Source of the DNA: Chloroflexota bacterium
GTDB lineage: Bacteria; Chloroflexota; Anaerolineae; Aggregatilineales; Phototrophicaceae
Length of the DNA: 51,083 nucleotides
Assembly: GCA_028875245.1 (NCBI GenBank)
Contig: JAPPEU010000058.1
Coordinates: forward strand, 1-51,083
Direction of reading: 5' to 3'
The translations under genes were made by a program, and so were the position numbers. A model generated the notes under the pieces. The model had not been told where the DNA came from. It made no database searches and saw only the letters and a list, made by a program, of their open reading frames with translations. Positions 7,998-17,600 of this stretch are shown here, piece by piece. Every line of letters begins with the position of its first letter. Within the stretch, counting starts at the first letter, position 1.

Positions 7998-8861
7998 GTG
8001 ACTCAACCTGAACTAGAAGCGACTTACGATAAGAAATACGAATACGAGAATGAATTTCAAGAGCACACTGTCTGCTTTGATGACGCAGAGGCGTATATAA
8101 AATGGATCGAAACTTTTCACGCCAAATGCGGTGATCACCATATTTACAGAGGGCAACGTTGTCATTCTTGGACATTGTTGCCAGCGTATCTGAGATTGCA
8201 AACTTATGACCTGAACAAATATCGGCAGATGCTCATGGATTATTTTCAGATTGGTTTATTCAATGGACTAGACTTACCTTTAGACAAACCTTACGAATCG
8301 CTGATAGATCCCGTTCGACAAAGACTTGTTTTCACGGACAGGGGGCCTGTTGATAATCCTCATATGCAAGCCCCAAGTGCTCTAGTTGCTCATGCTCAAC
8401 ATAACGGATTACCCACAGAACTGTTAGATGCCACACGCGACCCTATGGTGGCGAGCTTCTTCGCCGTCTGGAAGAATACTGGCGAAAATCGGGAGCCTCT
8501 AAACGAATCAGTAATATGGGCATTTAATGAAAATGAACTTTATGCGCGTACTAACTTGCGTGTATGGACCTACCCGGTAAGCGCTTCATTTACACCCAAT
8601 CAGAAGTCCGTATTCTTGTGGGACTCTGGGGGCTCTGGTAGAAGCGATTATAGTAAACCTTTTGAAGAGGAATTGTTACACGCCAAAGACATAGAAGGTG
8701 CGTTCCGCAGAATTGTGTTGTGTAAGAAAGCTATTATAGGTTTGCAGGATATCCTTGAGAAACGAGGAGTCACATATACTTCCATGTTCCCTGACTGGAG
8801 AGATATTGCTTGTTCAATCAAGAAGAAGTGCGGCTTTTCTGAAGCCGATCACAAATCTTAA
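7998..8861 (+). CDS. FRG domain-containing protein, AT-rich insertion between two paralogues
   Basis: Starting at GTG 7998 (GGGGG ribosome site about 10 nt upstream, no in-frame ATG before residue about 70) the protein has 287 residues. The FRG motif IYRGQ is at 49-53. The second conserved block, AHAQHNGLPTELLDATRDP followed by ASFFAV, is at about 130-155. FRG proteins have no firmly assigned activity; many are found in defence islands or near phage genes. Base composition differs sharply: one 60-base line here (8221) has 22 G/C, against 34 in line 7561 of the neighbouring gene. It sits 14 bp after one acyl-CoA dehydrogenase gene and 23 bp before its paralogue, so it looks like a late insertion into an operon. 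Confidence 0.85.
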   Translation: MTQPELEATYDKKYEYENEFQEHTVCFDDAEAYIKWIETFHAKCGDHHIYRGQRCHSWTLLPAYLRLQTYDLNKYRQMLMDYFQIGLFNGLDLPLDKPYESLIDPVRQRLVFTDRGPVDNPHMQAPSALVAHAQHNGLPTELLDATRDPMVASFFAVWKNTGENREPLNESVIWAFNENELYARTNLRVWTYPVSASFTPNQKSVFLWDSGGSGRSDYSKPFEEELLHAKDIEGAFRRIVLCKKAIIGLQDILEKRGVTYTSMFPDWRDIACSIKKKCGFSEADHKS

Positions 8862-8884
8862 CATCATCATAAAATCGCCATCTA

Positions 8885-10429
8885 ATGAACACCATTAAAG
8901 ACCCCCAGTTCGGCGACATCCTGGATTATGACCGCCTGCGCGCCGGCATGATGGACGTGCTCGACAACGTCTACCCCAGCTTCAACCTGATGGGCTCGAT
9001 GTTGGTCGCCACCCGTCATTTCAAGAACAATCCAAGCTATATGACCGCCTGCGCCGCCAGTGGGCTGGCGTATATGATGCTGGTCGCCGCCGAAGAATAT
9101 GAACTCGCGGCGGAGCTCAAGGGCAAAATCTTCACCCTAAGCTGGACGGAAGAGCACACCGGCACCGATTTGCTCAGCGTGCGGACGCGGGCCACGCCGC
9201 TCTCCGATGATCCGCTGGAGAAGGATTTCCACATCCAAGGCCAGAAGTGGCTGATCAACAATTCCTACCACGCCGATTATCATTCGGTCATCGCCAAGGT
9301 GGACCCCTCCGCCAACGGCCCGCGCTCGCTCTCGCTCTTCGCCGTGCCACACAGCAGCACCCGGAACTGGCAGCGCCTGGAAACGCATGTCCTGCGCAGC
9401 ATGGTGCTCACCAAATTCGACATTGACGGGCCGGGCATCCTCATCGGCCAGGTCGGGCGCGGGCTGGAGATCTTGCAGCGGATGGCCCTGCCATCCAAAT
9501 ACCATTGCGCTTACATGGGCGTGAAAATGGTGGATGACTCGCTGCCCGCCGCCATCGATCACCTGTCGAACAAAAATATCTTCGGGGACAACCCAATCCG
9601 CTTCAGCAATGTTTTCCGTCAACTTTACAATCTGGCCCTGGGGGCGGCGTTGATCAACTTCACTTTCTTCCGCGCCCTCGCCTTCAGCGACAGCCCCTTC
9701 CTGCAATTTCACGGCATCATGCTGAAGTCCTGGCTGCTGCTCAAATGCAACGACATCCTCTCGCAGAATCTGCTGGTCACCGGCTCCAAGGGCTTTCTGA
9801 AGGAATCCAATATCGGCGGCAACGCCATCGATTCTTTCGTCTATCCCGTCTTTGATGGGCATTACACCCTCAACACCCTGCTCACCTACAAACACACGCG
9901 CCGTTATCTGCGGGCGAAAGCGCCGGGCGATCTCGCCGCGCGCATAACTGTCCTGCGCGAAAACGCCTATGTGCCGCTGGAAGGCAAGCAAATCCTCAAC
10001 AACAGCCGCGAGACCCGCCACCCGCCTTTCTTCGATTACGCCGATTATGTCGCTCGCTGCCGCCTGCCCATGCCTCTTGACGCGGCGCGGCTCATCCGTG
10101 CCAGCGAAGCGATTATGGACGCGATTCAAACGCAAGGCCTCACCAACGAACCCGAATATCGCTACAAAATCGGCATGCTCGTGCACAACCTTGAGGCCCT
10201 GCTCTCCGCCGTCGAGCTCTGGAAAGTAACCGAAAACGAACACTATCTCAACGCCATCATCATGCAATACAACGATGTCGGCAAGCTGATCAACCGCATC
10301 ATCAGCGAGGGCGATCTCGCCGTCGGCTTCATCGAGCCGCTGCGCCAGCTGCCGCTGCCCCAACCGGAGGACCCGCGCGCATTCCTGCTGGACCTGCTCG
10401 ATGTGAAGCGGCAGATCCGCGGCGGCTGA
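8885..10429 (+). CDS. Acyl-CoA dehydrogenase family protein (paralogue 2)
   Basis: This 514-residue protein is collinear with the one at 6421. Shared motifs include LSWTEEHTGTDLLS, GQKWLINNSYHADYH, QRLETHVLRSMVLTKFDIDG and LVTGSKGFLKES. It also has aspartate (D324, FDGHYT) where the family usually has the catalytic glutamate. Well over half of the residues match by eye. The two may act on related substrates or form a hetero-oligomer. It ends 104 bp before an M20 peptidase gene on the same strand. The start ATG has no strong Shine-Dalgarno and may depend on translation of the upstream genes. Confidence 0.82.
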   Translation: MNTIKDPQFGDILDYDRLRAGMMDVLDNVYPSFNLMGSMLVATRHFKNNPSYMTACAASGLAYMMLVAAEEYELAAELKGKIFTLSWTEEHTGTDLLSVRTRATPLSDDPLEKDFHIQGQKWLINNSYHADYHSVIAKVDPSANGPRSLSLFAVPHSSTRNWQRLETHVLRSMVLTKFDIDGPGILIGQVGRGLEILQRMALPSKYHCAYMGVKMVDDSLPAAIDHLSNKNIFGDNPIRFSNVFRQLYNLALGAALINFTFFRALAFSDSPFLQFHGIMLKSWLLLKCNDILSQNLLVTGSKGFLKESNIGGNAIDSFVYPVFDGHYTLNTLLTYKHTRRYLRAKAPGDLAARITVLRENAYVPLEGKQILNNSRETRHPPFFDYADYVARCRLPMPLDAARLIRASEAIMDAIQTQGLTNEPEYRYKIGMLVHNLEALLSAVELWKVTENEHYLNAIIMQYNDVGKLINRIISEGDLAVGFIEPLRQLPLPQPEDPRAFLLDLLDVKRQIRGG

Positions 10430-10533
10430 CTTGACCGCCATGAACATCCGGCCGCCGATGCCATTCCACGCCGCGCTATTTTAAGTATGTTGATCTCGTC
10501 TTGCGCGAAAATCACCTGACGAAAGTCGATTCC

Positions 10534-11676
10534 ATGACCGAACTCAACACCCTCCTCGCCGAGCTCGTCTCAATCAATTCGGTCAATCCCGACCTCGCGC
10601 CAGGCGGCGCCGGCGAAGGCGACATCGCCGACTTCATCGCAAGCTGGGGACGGGACGCGGGACTCGAAGTCCACGTGCAGCAGGCCCGCCCCGGCCGCCC
10701 CAACGTCATCCTGATCGCCCGGGGCAGCGGCGGCGGACAGTCGCTGATGCTGAACGCCCATACTGACACCGTCGGCGTTAGCGATATGGCGGCGCCCTTC
10801 GAGCCCGTCATCCGCGGCGGCCGCCTGTTCGGACGCGGCGCTTACGATATGAAGAGCGGGTTGGCCGCCTGCATGGCCGCGCTCAAAGCGGCGCGCGCAA
10901 TGAACCTCCGCGGCGACGCCATGCTCAGCGCGGTCGTCGATGAAGAGTACGGCAGCATCGGCACCGAGGCGCTCCTGGCGGAATGGGCGCGCTGGCCCGC
11001 CGACGCCGTCTTAATCGCGGAGCCGACCGAACTGGATATCAGCATCGCTCATCGCGGCTTCGTCTGGGTCGATATCGAAACTTTCGGCTTAGCGGCGCAT
11101 GGTTCGCGCCCCGACCTGGGCATCGACGCCATCGCCAAAATGGGGAAAGTCCTGGTCGCGCTCGACGCCCATGATCGCAGGATGCGCGCAGATCCGACGC
11201 ATAATCTGCTGGGCAGCGGCTCGCTGCACGCTTCAATGATCAGCGGCGGCGAAGAGATCTCGATGGTTCCGGCGCATTGCAAACTGCAAGTCGAGCGGCG
11301 CACCATCCCCGGCGAAACCCGCGCCAGCGTCGCAGGGGAAATACAAGTCATCCTTGAGGAAATCGCCGCTGCCGACCCCGATTTCAAAGCGGACGTCCGA
11401 GCGACCTTCGCCCGCAGCCCCTACCACATCGACGCCGCCCATCTCCTCGTCCAGCAGCTCAAGCGCGTCGCCGAAGCGAATCTCGGCGCTGGCATCCGCT
11501 TGATCGGCAGCAGTTGGTGGATGGATTCGGCCTTGTTTGGCGAGGCGGGCATTCCGACGGTCGTGCTGGGTCCGGCCGGCGCCGGCGCCCATGCCAAAGA
11601 GGAATGGGTCGACCTGGCCTCCGTCGAGCGCTGCCGCGCAATCTACACCGACTTGATCGCTGAATTCTGCCGCTGA
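10534..11676 (+). CDS. M20 family metallopeptidase (ArgE/DapE/carboxypeptidase type)
   Basis: From ATG 10534 the protein has 380 residues, the usual length. Metal-binding motifs are NAHTDTVG (H76), GRGAYDMKSG (D105) and VVDEEYGS (the catalytic glutamate pair). Late motifs include SSWWMDSALFGEAGIPTVVL and GAGAHAKEEWV. An upstream in-frame TTG at 10501 exists but would place 11 extra residues before the family start. The enzyme hydrolyses an amide bond (N-acyl amino acid or small peptide) in the cytoplasm. Its 3' end is only 5 bp from the convergent ychF. Confidence 0.88.
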   Translation: MTELNTLLAELVSINSVNPDLAPGGAGEGDIADFIASWGRDAGLEVHVQQARPGRPNVILIARGSGGGQSLMLNAHTDTVGVSDMAAPFEPVIRGGRLFGRGAYDMKSGLAACMAALKAARAMNLRGDAMLSAVVDEEYGSIGTEALLAEWARWPADAVLIAEPTELDISIAHRGFVWVDIETFGLAAHGSRPDLGIDAIAKMGKVLVALDAHDRRMRADPTHNLLGSGSLHASMISGGEEISMVPAHCKLQVERRTIPGETRASVAGEIQVILEEIAAADPDFKADVRATFARSPYHIDAAHLLVQQLKRVAEANLGAGIRLIGSSWWMDSALFGEAGIPTVVLGPAGAGAHAKEEWVDLASVERCRAIYTDLIAEFCR

Positions 11677-11681
11677 GCCCG

Positions 11682-12782
11682 TCAAACGTTGAAGCGAAAC
11701 AAGATCACATCGCCGTCCTGCACCACATAATCGCGGCCCTCCGCTTGCAGAAGGCCGGCCGCTTTGATGGCGTTGCGGTCTTGATGCCGCTCGAAGACGG
11801 CGAAGGGAATGACCTCGGCGCGGATGAACCCGCGTTCCATATCGCTATGCACGACGCCGGCCGCCTGCGGGGCGGTCCAGCCCCGGCGGATCGTCCAGGC
11901 GCGCACTTCATTTTCGTTGTAGGTGAAATAGCTGATCAAGCCGAGCAGGCGGTAACTCTCGCTGATCAGCCGTTCCAGGCTGCTCCCCCGCAAACCAACC
12001 ATGCTGATGTATTCGGCGCGTTCATCATCGCTCAAGCTCGCCAGCTCCTGCTCCAGCCCGGCGCAAACGGCGATCAACTGGGCGCCCTCCGCCGCCGCAA
12101 TCGCTCGCGCAGACTCGAGCCAGGCATTGCCGTTCTGCAGATCGTCTTCGCCGATATTGGCGACATAGATGATCGGCTTCCCGGTGAGAAAGCGCATCTC
12201 GAAATCGAGGGCGACATAATCCGGGTTGTCGCGCTCCTCGAAATCGCGCAGGGGCCGCCCCGCCCCGACGAAAGCCTCGACCCGCCGCGCCATCTCCAGC
12301 TGGCCCGCCAGCTTGGGGTCGCCCTTGACCTCGCGCTCCAGCTTTTCCAGGCGGCGCTCAAGCTGCTGCAAATCCGCCAGCGCCAATTCGGTGTTGATGA
12401 CTGCGATGTCATCAGCCGGCTGCGGCGTCGCGTTCACATGCACGACATTCTCGTCATCAAAGCAGCGCACGACATGGGCGATGGCGTCCACATGGCGGAT
12501 GCGCCCCAGAAAGCGATTGCCCAAGCCCTCGCCCTTGTGCGCGCCTTTGACCAGGCCGGCCACATCGACAAAATCGACGCGCGCCGAAATCGCCTGCTCG
12601 ACGCCGACCCAGGCACCCAGCCGGTTCAAGCGCTCATCGGGCAGCGGCAGAACGGCGTGGTTGGCTTCGACCGTGCTGAAGGGATAATTGGCGGCGACGG
12701 CGTTCTGGGCGCGGGTCAAGGCGTTGAATAGCGTACTCTTGCCGACATTGGGCAAGCCGACGATGCCGATGCTCAGGCTCAT
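11682..12782 (-). CDS. ychF: Redox-regulated ATPase YchF
   Basis: The 366-residue length is that of the universal YchF/OLA1 P-loop protein. G1 is GLPNVGKST at 9-17, followed by FVDVAGLVKGAHKGEGLGN (G3 region). The G4 position is NIGE instead of NKxD, which explains ATP over GTP preference in this family. The C-terminal TGS domain is present (AWTIRRGWTAPQAAGVVHSD, ending VVQDGDVILFRFNV). GAGGT precedes the ATG. YchF associates with ribosomes and influences the oxidative stress response and translation. It is a housekeeping gene, convergent with the M20 gene. Confidence 0.97.
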   Translation of the reverse strand: MSLSIGIVGLPNVGKSTLFNALTRAQNAVAANYPFSTVEANHAVLPLPDERLNRLGAWVGVEQAISARVDFVDVAGLVKGAHKGEGLGNRFLGRIRHVDAIAHVVRCFDDENVVHVNATPQPADDIAVINTELALADLQQLERRLEKLEREVKGDPKLAGQLEMARRVEAFVGAGRPLRDFEERDNPDYVALDFEMRFLTGKPIIYVANIGEDDLQNGNAWLESARAIAAAEGAQLIAVCAGLEQELASLSDDERAEYISMVGLRGSSLERLISESYRLLGLISYFTYNENEVRAWTIRRGWTAPQAAGVVHSDMERGFIRAEVIPFAVFERHQDRNAIKAAGLLQAEGRDYVVQDGDVILFRFNV

Positions 12783-12885
12783 AAGTCTACCTCACCATTT
12801 CGATTTCATAAACATATTACGGCAGAAACGGCAGAATTGTGACAGCGATACTGTCGCCAGCTCTATCGAATCGGCATGGCGCCGG

Positions 12886-12894
12886 TGGTATAAT
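12886..12894 (+). promoter_or_regulatory. Extended -10 promoter upstream of the RraA-like gene
   Basis: TGGTATAAT is a consensus extended -10, 30 nt before the ATG at 12924. A small inverted repeat GACAG-CGATA-CTGTC at 12841-12855 lies just upstream and could be an operator. That role is a guess. Confidence 0.5.
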
Positions 12895-12923
12895 CGCGGA
12901 CGGTGAAGATTGGCAGGGTCAAT

Positions 12924-13700
12924 ATGAGCGAAGTTCCGCAATTCCAACGCATCGAGCCGGCGACGCTGGAGGAACTGCGCGCGATCGGCACAGCGACCAT
13001 CGCCGGCGCGCTGTCGAAGGCGGGCATCCGCAATCCACACCTGGTCGGTTTGACGCCCTTCAACCCGGGCGCGACCGCCTGCGGCCAGGCTGTGACGCTG
13101 CAATTCATGCCCAAGCGAGAGGACTTGCATTGGGGCGATGAATACGCCGCCGCCCCCGGGCGCGAGCTGCACCGCATCGCCATCATGGCCTGCCAGCCCG
13201 GCGACATCATCGTCGTCGACGCGCGCGGCAGCCTGAGCAGCGGCGTCTTCGGCGAGATGATGCTGACTTCTTTCAAGGCCCGGGGCGGCGAAGGCGTCGT
13301 CATCGATGGCTGCATCCGCGATTTTCCCGAGGTGAAAACGCTGGATCTGGGTCTCTGGCTGCGCGGCGCCACGCCGAATTTTCATACGCAGACTGATATC
13401 TTCCCGCATGCGGTCAATGTCCCGATCGCATGCGCCGGCTGCTTTATCGTGCCGGGCGATATCATCATCGCCGATGATGACGGCGCGCTGGTCCTGCCCT
13501 TCGCGCTTGCGGGAAAAATCCTCGAAATCGCCAGCGCCAAAACAGAATGGGAGGTCTTCTCGCGCATGAAACTCGAAGAAGGCGGCCGCCTCGAGAAATA
13601 CTACCCGCTGGACGAAGAGGCGCAAAAGGAATACGAGGCCTGGCTGCGGGAGGGGTCCACCCCGCCCCCGGGCACAAGCTGTGGGTCAGCCACCGGCTGA
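12924..13700 (+). CDS. RraA-like / 4-hydroxy-4-methyl-2-oxoglutarate aldolase family protein
   Basis: The start is ATG 12924, with AGGGT 6 nt upstream; an in-frame GTG at 12903 is less likely. The 258-residue protein shows the RraA/HMG-aldolase fold: GVFGEMMLTSFKARGGEGVVIDG, the IRDFPEV motif with the R-D metal/substrate site, and GDIIIADDDGALVLP. It would cleave a hydroxy-oxo-dicarboxylic acid to pyruvate using a divalent metal. The last about 15 residues (GSTPPPGTSCGSATG) follow the natural end AWLRE and are coded by GC-rich palindromic sequence (13655-13700), a repeat-derived tail. No ring-cleavage genes are nearby, so substrate is open. Confidence 0.82.
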   Translation: MSEVPQFQRIEPATLEELRAIGTATIAGALSKAGIRNPHLVGLTPFNPGATACGQAVTLQFMPKREDLHWGDEYAAAPGRELHRIAIMACQPGDIIVVDARGSLSSGVFGEMMLTSFKARGGEGVVIDGCIRDFPEVKTLDLGLWLRGATPNFHTQTDIFPHAVNVPIACAGCFIVPGDIIIADDDGALVLPFALAGKILEIASAKTEWEVFSRMKLEEGGRLEKYYPLDEEAQKEYEAWLREGSTPPPGTSCGSATG

Positions 13701-13728
13701 AGCCTGCAAACATCATCGATATCGAATT

Positions 13729-13826
13729 CTGTAGGGGCGAGCCGGTGGCCCGGTCACAATGCCGCGCAAACGCAGACGGACGTTTGACCCGCTGTGTCTA
13801 CGCGCGGCGGCGAAACGTCCCTACAG
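13729..13826. repeat. Composite intergenic palindromic repeat
   Basis: It opens with CTGTAGGGGCGAGCC and closes with GTCCCTACAG, mutually complementary ends. Its right half (13778-13826) contains GTTTGACCCGC, GTGTCTACGCGCGGCG and GAAACGTCC, also found at 23505-23547 and 43161-43209. It lies between the RraA-like gene and the membrane-protein gene. Confidence 0.65.
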
Positions 13827-13863
13827 TTCCTTGCTTTTGGCAGGACGGGCTGGAGGTGATTTG

Positions 13864-14370
13864 ATGTCGGAAGCCGCCCTGGCGTTGAGCCTGTTCTTGC
13901 ACATCGCCGCCACGGTCATCTGGATCGGCGGCATCCTGCTGATAACCTTCCTCGTCGTGCCCGAGCTGAACAAAAGCCTCGCCGGGCAGCCCGCCCTTTA
14001 TCGCCTGCTAACGCGCCTGCGGGTGCGCTTCACGATTGTGGGCAATCTGGCGTTGGCCTTGCTGCTCGTCACCGGCGCGCTGCAAATGTCGGCCGACCCC
14101 AATTATGAGGGCCTGCTGGCTTTCAGCAACCGCTGGAGCCAGGCGCTGCTGCTCAAGCACATTCTCATCATCGTCATGGCTCTCTGTGGTTTGTTCTTGC
14201 AATTCGCGGTGGCGCCCGCGCTGGAGCGGACGAGCCTGCTGCGGGAACGCGGCATGGGCGATGCCGATGAGTGGCGGCGGCTTCAACGGCGTGAACGGCG
14301 GCTTACGCTCATGATCGCGCTTCTCGCCCTGTCCATCCTGGCGGCGAGCGCCTGGCTGACTGCGATTTGA
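13864..14370 (+). CDS. Four-helix membrane protein, CopD/DUF2269-like
   Basis: The ATG at 13864 has a near-perfect Shine-Dalgarno (GGAGGTGA); earlier in-frame ATGs lie in the repeat. The 168-residue protein has four hydrophobic segments at about residues 5-30 (LSLFLHIAATVIWIGGILLI), 55-78, 97-118 and 147-166. H13 and the WxGG pattern in helix 1 resemble CopD-like or cytochrome-type membrane proteins that bind heme or copper. The function is not assigned. It stands alone on the plus strand, between palindromic repeats. Confidence 0.65.
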   Translation: MSEAALALSLFLHIAATVIWIGGILLITFLVVPELNKSLAGQPALYRLLTRLRVRFTIVGNLALALLLVTGALQMSADPNYEGLLAFSNRWSQALLLKHILIIVMALCGLFLQFAVAPALERTSLLRERGMGDADEWRRLQRRERRLTLMIALLALSILAASAWLTAI

Positions 14371-14390
14371 CCGGCATCTTAACGAGGTCT

Positions 14391-14466
14391 TGTAGGGGCG
14401 AGCCATTGGTCGCCCGAAAACGCAATCTATCAATACGTCGGGCGTTTCAGCGAAACGCCTCTACAG
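14391..14466. repeat. Pair of palindromic repeats downstream of the membrane-protein gene
   Basis: Copy one (14391-14416) starts TGTAGGGGCGAGCC and ends GGTCGCCCG. Its reverse complement recurs inside the propeller gene at 40781-40807 with one extra base. Copy two (14439-14466) equals 1926-1953 except for one base. Confidence 0.75.
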
Positions 14467-14607
14467 ATTACAAAGTGAGAGAAAACTGTCATAGTTAGCG
14501 CATTTGATCTTGATGCGATCGCCCACGCCATTGCGCGAACAAATATGCCTTCGGCAGCGTAATCTGTTATAAAGGAAGTATCAATCCGTTCAGCGACTTG
14601 GAAGAGA

Positions 14608-17600
14608 ATGCTCAAAGAACAAGCGCCACTTGAAACGCAGATATCAGCAGCCAACTTCGCGGAATTCACATTGGAAGACCGCTACACGGTTGATAGCGGC
14701 CGCGTCATCATGAGCGGGATTCAGGCGCTGGCGCGGCTGCCGATGGATCAGCATCGGGCGGACAAGCGCCGCGGCTTGCGCACGGCCAGCTTGATCACCG
14801 GTTATCGCGGCTCGCCCCTCGGCGCGCTGGATTTTGTGCTGGAGAGCATCCCCGGCTTGCTGGCGGAGCATCATGTCCGCTTCGTCCCGGCGGTGAACGA
14901 AGAGCTGGCCGCCACCGCCATCATGGGCAGCCAGACGGTCAACATGCTGCCCGGGCCCAAATATGACGGCGTTTGCGGCATCTGGTACGGCAAGGGGCCG
15001 GGCGTCGACCGCAGCGGCGATGCTTTCAAACACGCCAACCTGGCCGGCGTCGGGAAGCATGGCGGCGTGCTGGCCCTGGCCGGCGATGACCCCTCCTGCA
15101 AATCCTCCACCATCCCCTCGCACTCGGAAGTCGCGCTTTTTGACGCCCTGATGCCGATCCTCTATCCGGGCAGCGCGCAGGAGATTCTTGATTTCGGTTT
15201 GCTGGGCTTCGGCTTATCACGCTTCAGCGGCCTTTGGATCGGCTTCAAGATCGTCACCGATGTCGCCGATGAATACAGCAGCGTCGATGTCGGCCTCGAG
15301 CGCGTCTCGATTGTCGAGCCGGAATTTGAGCTGAATGGCCAGCGCTGGCGTCCACGGCAGAATTCTGACCTGATTGCGCCATACAGCTTGCAGCAGGAGC
15401 AAGAGATCCACGACGCGCGCCTGGACGCGGCGCTCGCCTTCGCCAAAGCCAACCGCATCAACAAGATCGCCGTCCCGACCGCCGACGCCTGGCTTGGCAT
15501 CATCGCGGCGGGCAAGACCTGGCATGACTTGCGCGGCGCGCTGCTCGAGATCGGGCTGGATGACGGCGCGCTAGAAAAGGCGGGCATTCGCTTGCTCAAG
15601 CTGGGCATGATCTTTCCGCTGGAGCGGGGAATCCTGCGCGAATTCGCGGCCGGCCTGGAAGAGATTCTGGTTATTGAAGAGAAGCGCTCCTTCATAGAGA
15701 TGTTCTGCAAGGACGCGCTATACGGGAGCGGTCACGCGCCCCTCATTGTAGGCAAGAAGGACGAGGCGGGGAATAAGCTGGTCAAGGCGGATTACGAGCT
15801 GGACGCTGATGAGATTGTGAAGATTCTGGGGCGGCGGCTGCCGGGGCGCGTCGATGCGCCGCTGCTGGAGCGCCGGCTGCGGGAGATCAACCGGGCGCTT
15901 GACCTGGGCACGATCCCGATCGTGGCGCGCTCGCCATATTTCTGCTCAGGCTGCCCGCACAACCGCTCGACCAAAGTGCCGGCGGGTTCGATGGCGGTGG
16001 CCGGGATCGGCTGTCACACCCTGGCGATCTTGATGGACCGCGAGACGGGCGGCGTCACGCAGATGGGCGGCGAGGGCGCCAACTGGGTCGGCGCCGAGAC
16101 CTTCAGCGATATCGAGCATATCTTCCAAAACATCGGCGATGGCACCTTCGCCCACAGCGGCTCGCTTTCGATCCGGCAGGCGACCGCCGCCGGCACGACA
16201 ATGACATTCAAGATTCTTTACAATTCGGCCGTGGCGATGACCGGCGGCCAACCGGCGGACGGCCTGATGCCCGTTCCCGAATTGACGCACCTGCTCTTCG
16301 CTGAAGGCGTCAAGAAGACCATTGTCGTCGCGGACGATCCGGACAAGTTTCCGCCGGACGCGCCCTGGGCGCCGGGGGCGGAAGTCTGGGAGCGCGACCG
16401 CCTGGAAGAAGCGCAGCTGCTCCTGCGCGATACAGCCGGGGTCACCGCGCTTGTCTACGATCAGGAATGCGCGGCCAACCTGCGGCGCAAACGCCGACGC
16501 GGCTACGCGCCTGACCCGAGCTTGCGCATCGTCATCAACGAAGCGGTCTGCGAAGGCTGCGGCGATTGTGGCTCGGTCTCCAATTGCCTGAGCGTCCAAC
16601 CGGTCGAGACCGAGTTCGGCCGCAAGACGCAGATTCATCAGTCCTCTTGCAACAAGGATTACACCTGCCTCGATGGCAATTGCCCGGCTTTCATGAGCGT
16701 GATCCCGGATGATTCGCGCGCTGTGGCTGCGAAGCCGAGCTACCGCGTCGACCATGCAATCGCAGAGCCGGCGCGCAGAATCAACGGCGCGGCCAATATC
16801 CTCTTCATGGGCATCGGCGGCACCGGCGTCGTCACTTCGAATCAAGTCCTGGGTACGGCGGCGGCGCTGGAAGGCTACCACGTGCGCTCACTGGACCAAA
16901 CGGGCCTGAGCCAGAAAGGCGGGCCGGTCGTCTCGAATCTGAAGATCAGCAGCGAGCCGATCGACAGCGCGCCCAAGATCGGGGCGGCGGCGGCCGATGC
17001 CTTCCTCGTCTTTGATGCGCTGACGGCGACCGAAGGCAAAAACCTCATCCGCGCCCATCCGCAGCGCAGCGTCGCCATCGTCAGCAGCAGTCAAGTCCCG
17101 ACCGGCGCCATGGTGCGCGATACGACCGTCGAATATCCCGAAGCCGATCATCTGCTTGAGCTGATCAATCGACAAACCCTGGCCGGCGACAATGTGTTCT
17201 TCGATGCGATCGGCCTGGCGGAAGCCCTGTTTCACGATCACATGATGGCCAACATGATCGTCATCGGCGCCGCGTATCAAGCCGGGACGCTGCCCATGTC
17301 GGCCGCCGCCATTGAGCGCGCCATTGCGCTGAACGGCGTCAAGGTCGAGGACAACCAGCACGCGTTTCGCGCGGGCCGCCTGGCCGTTGCCGAGCCGGGC
17401 CGGCTGGCGAAGCTGGAACTCAAACGGAGCGGCGCCCTGGAGATGAAGAGCGACCCCTCGCCGGCGGCAAAAGCGCTCATCAACGTCGTCGGGGCGACCG
17501 GCGAATTGAAACGGCTGCTGGAAATCCGCGCGCCGGAGCTGATTGCCTATCAAAACGAGGCTTATGCGCGGACTTATATCGATGATGTGAAGCGCGTATA

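Noticed and set aside
9137..10447. A 436-codon open frame on the minus strand
   Set aside because: It is antisense to the second acyl-CoA dehydrogenase, has no recognisable motif and no convincing start context.
11745..12731. A 328-codon open frame on the plus strand
   Set aside because: It is antisense to ychF, which is unmistakable.
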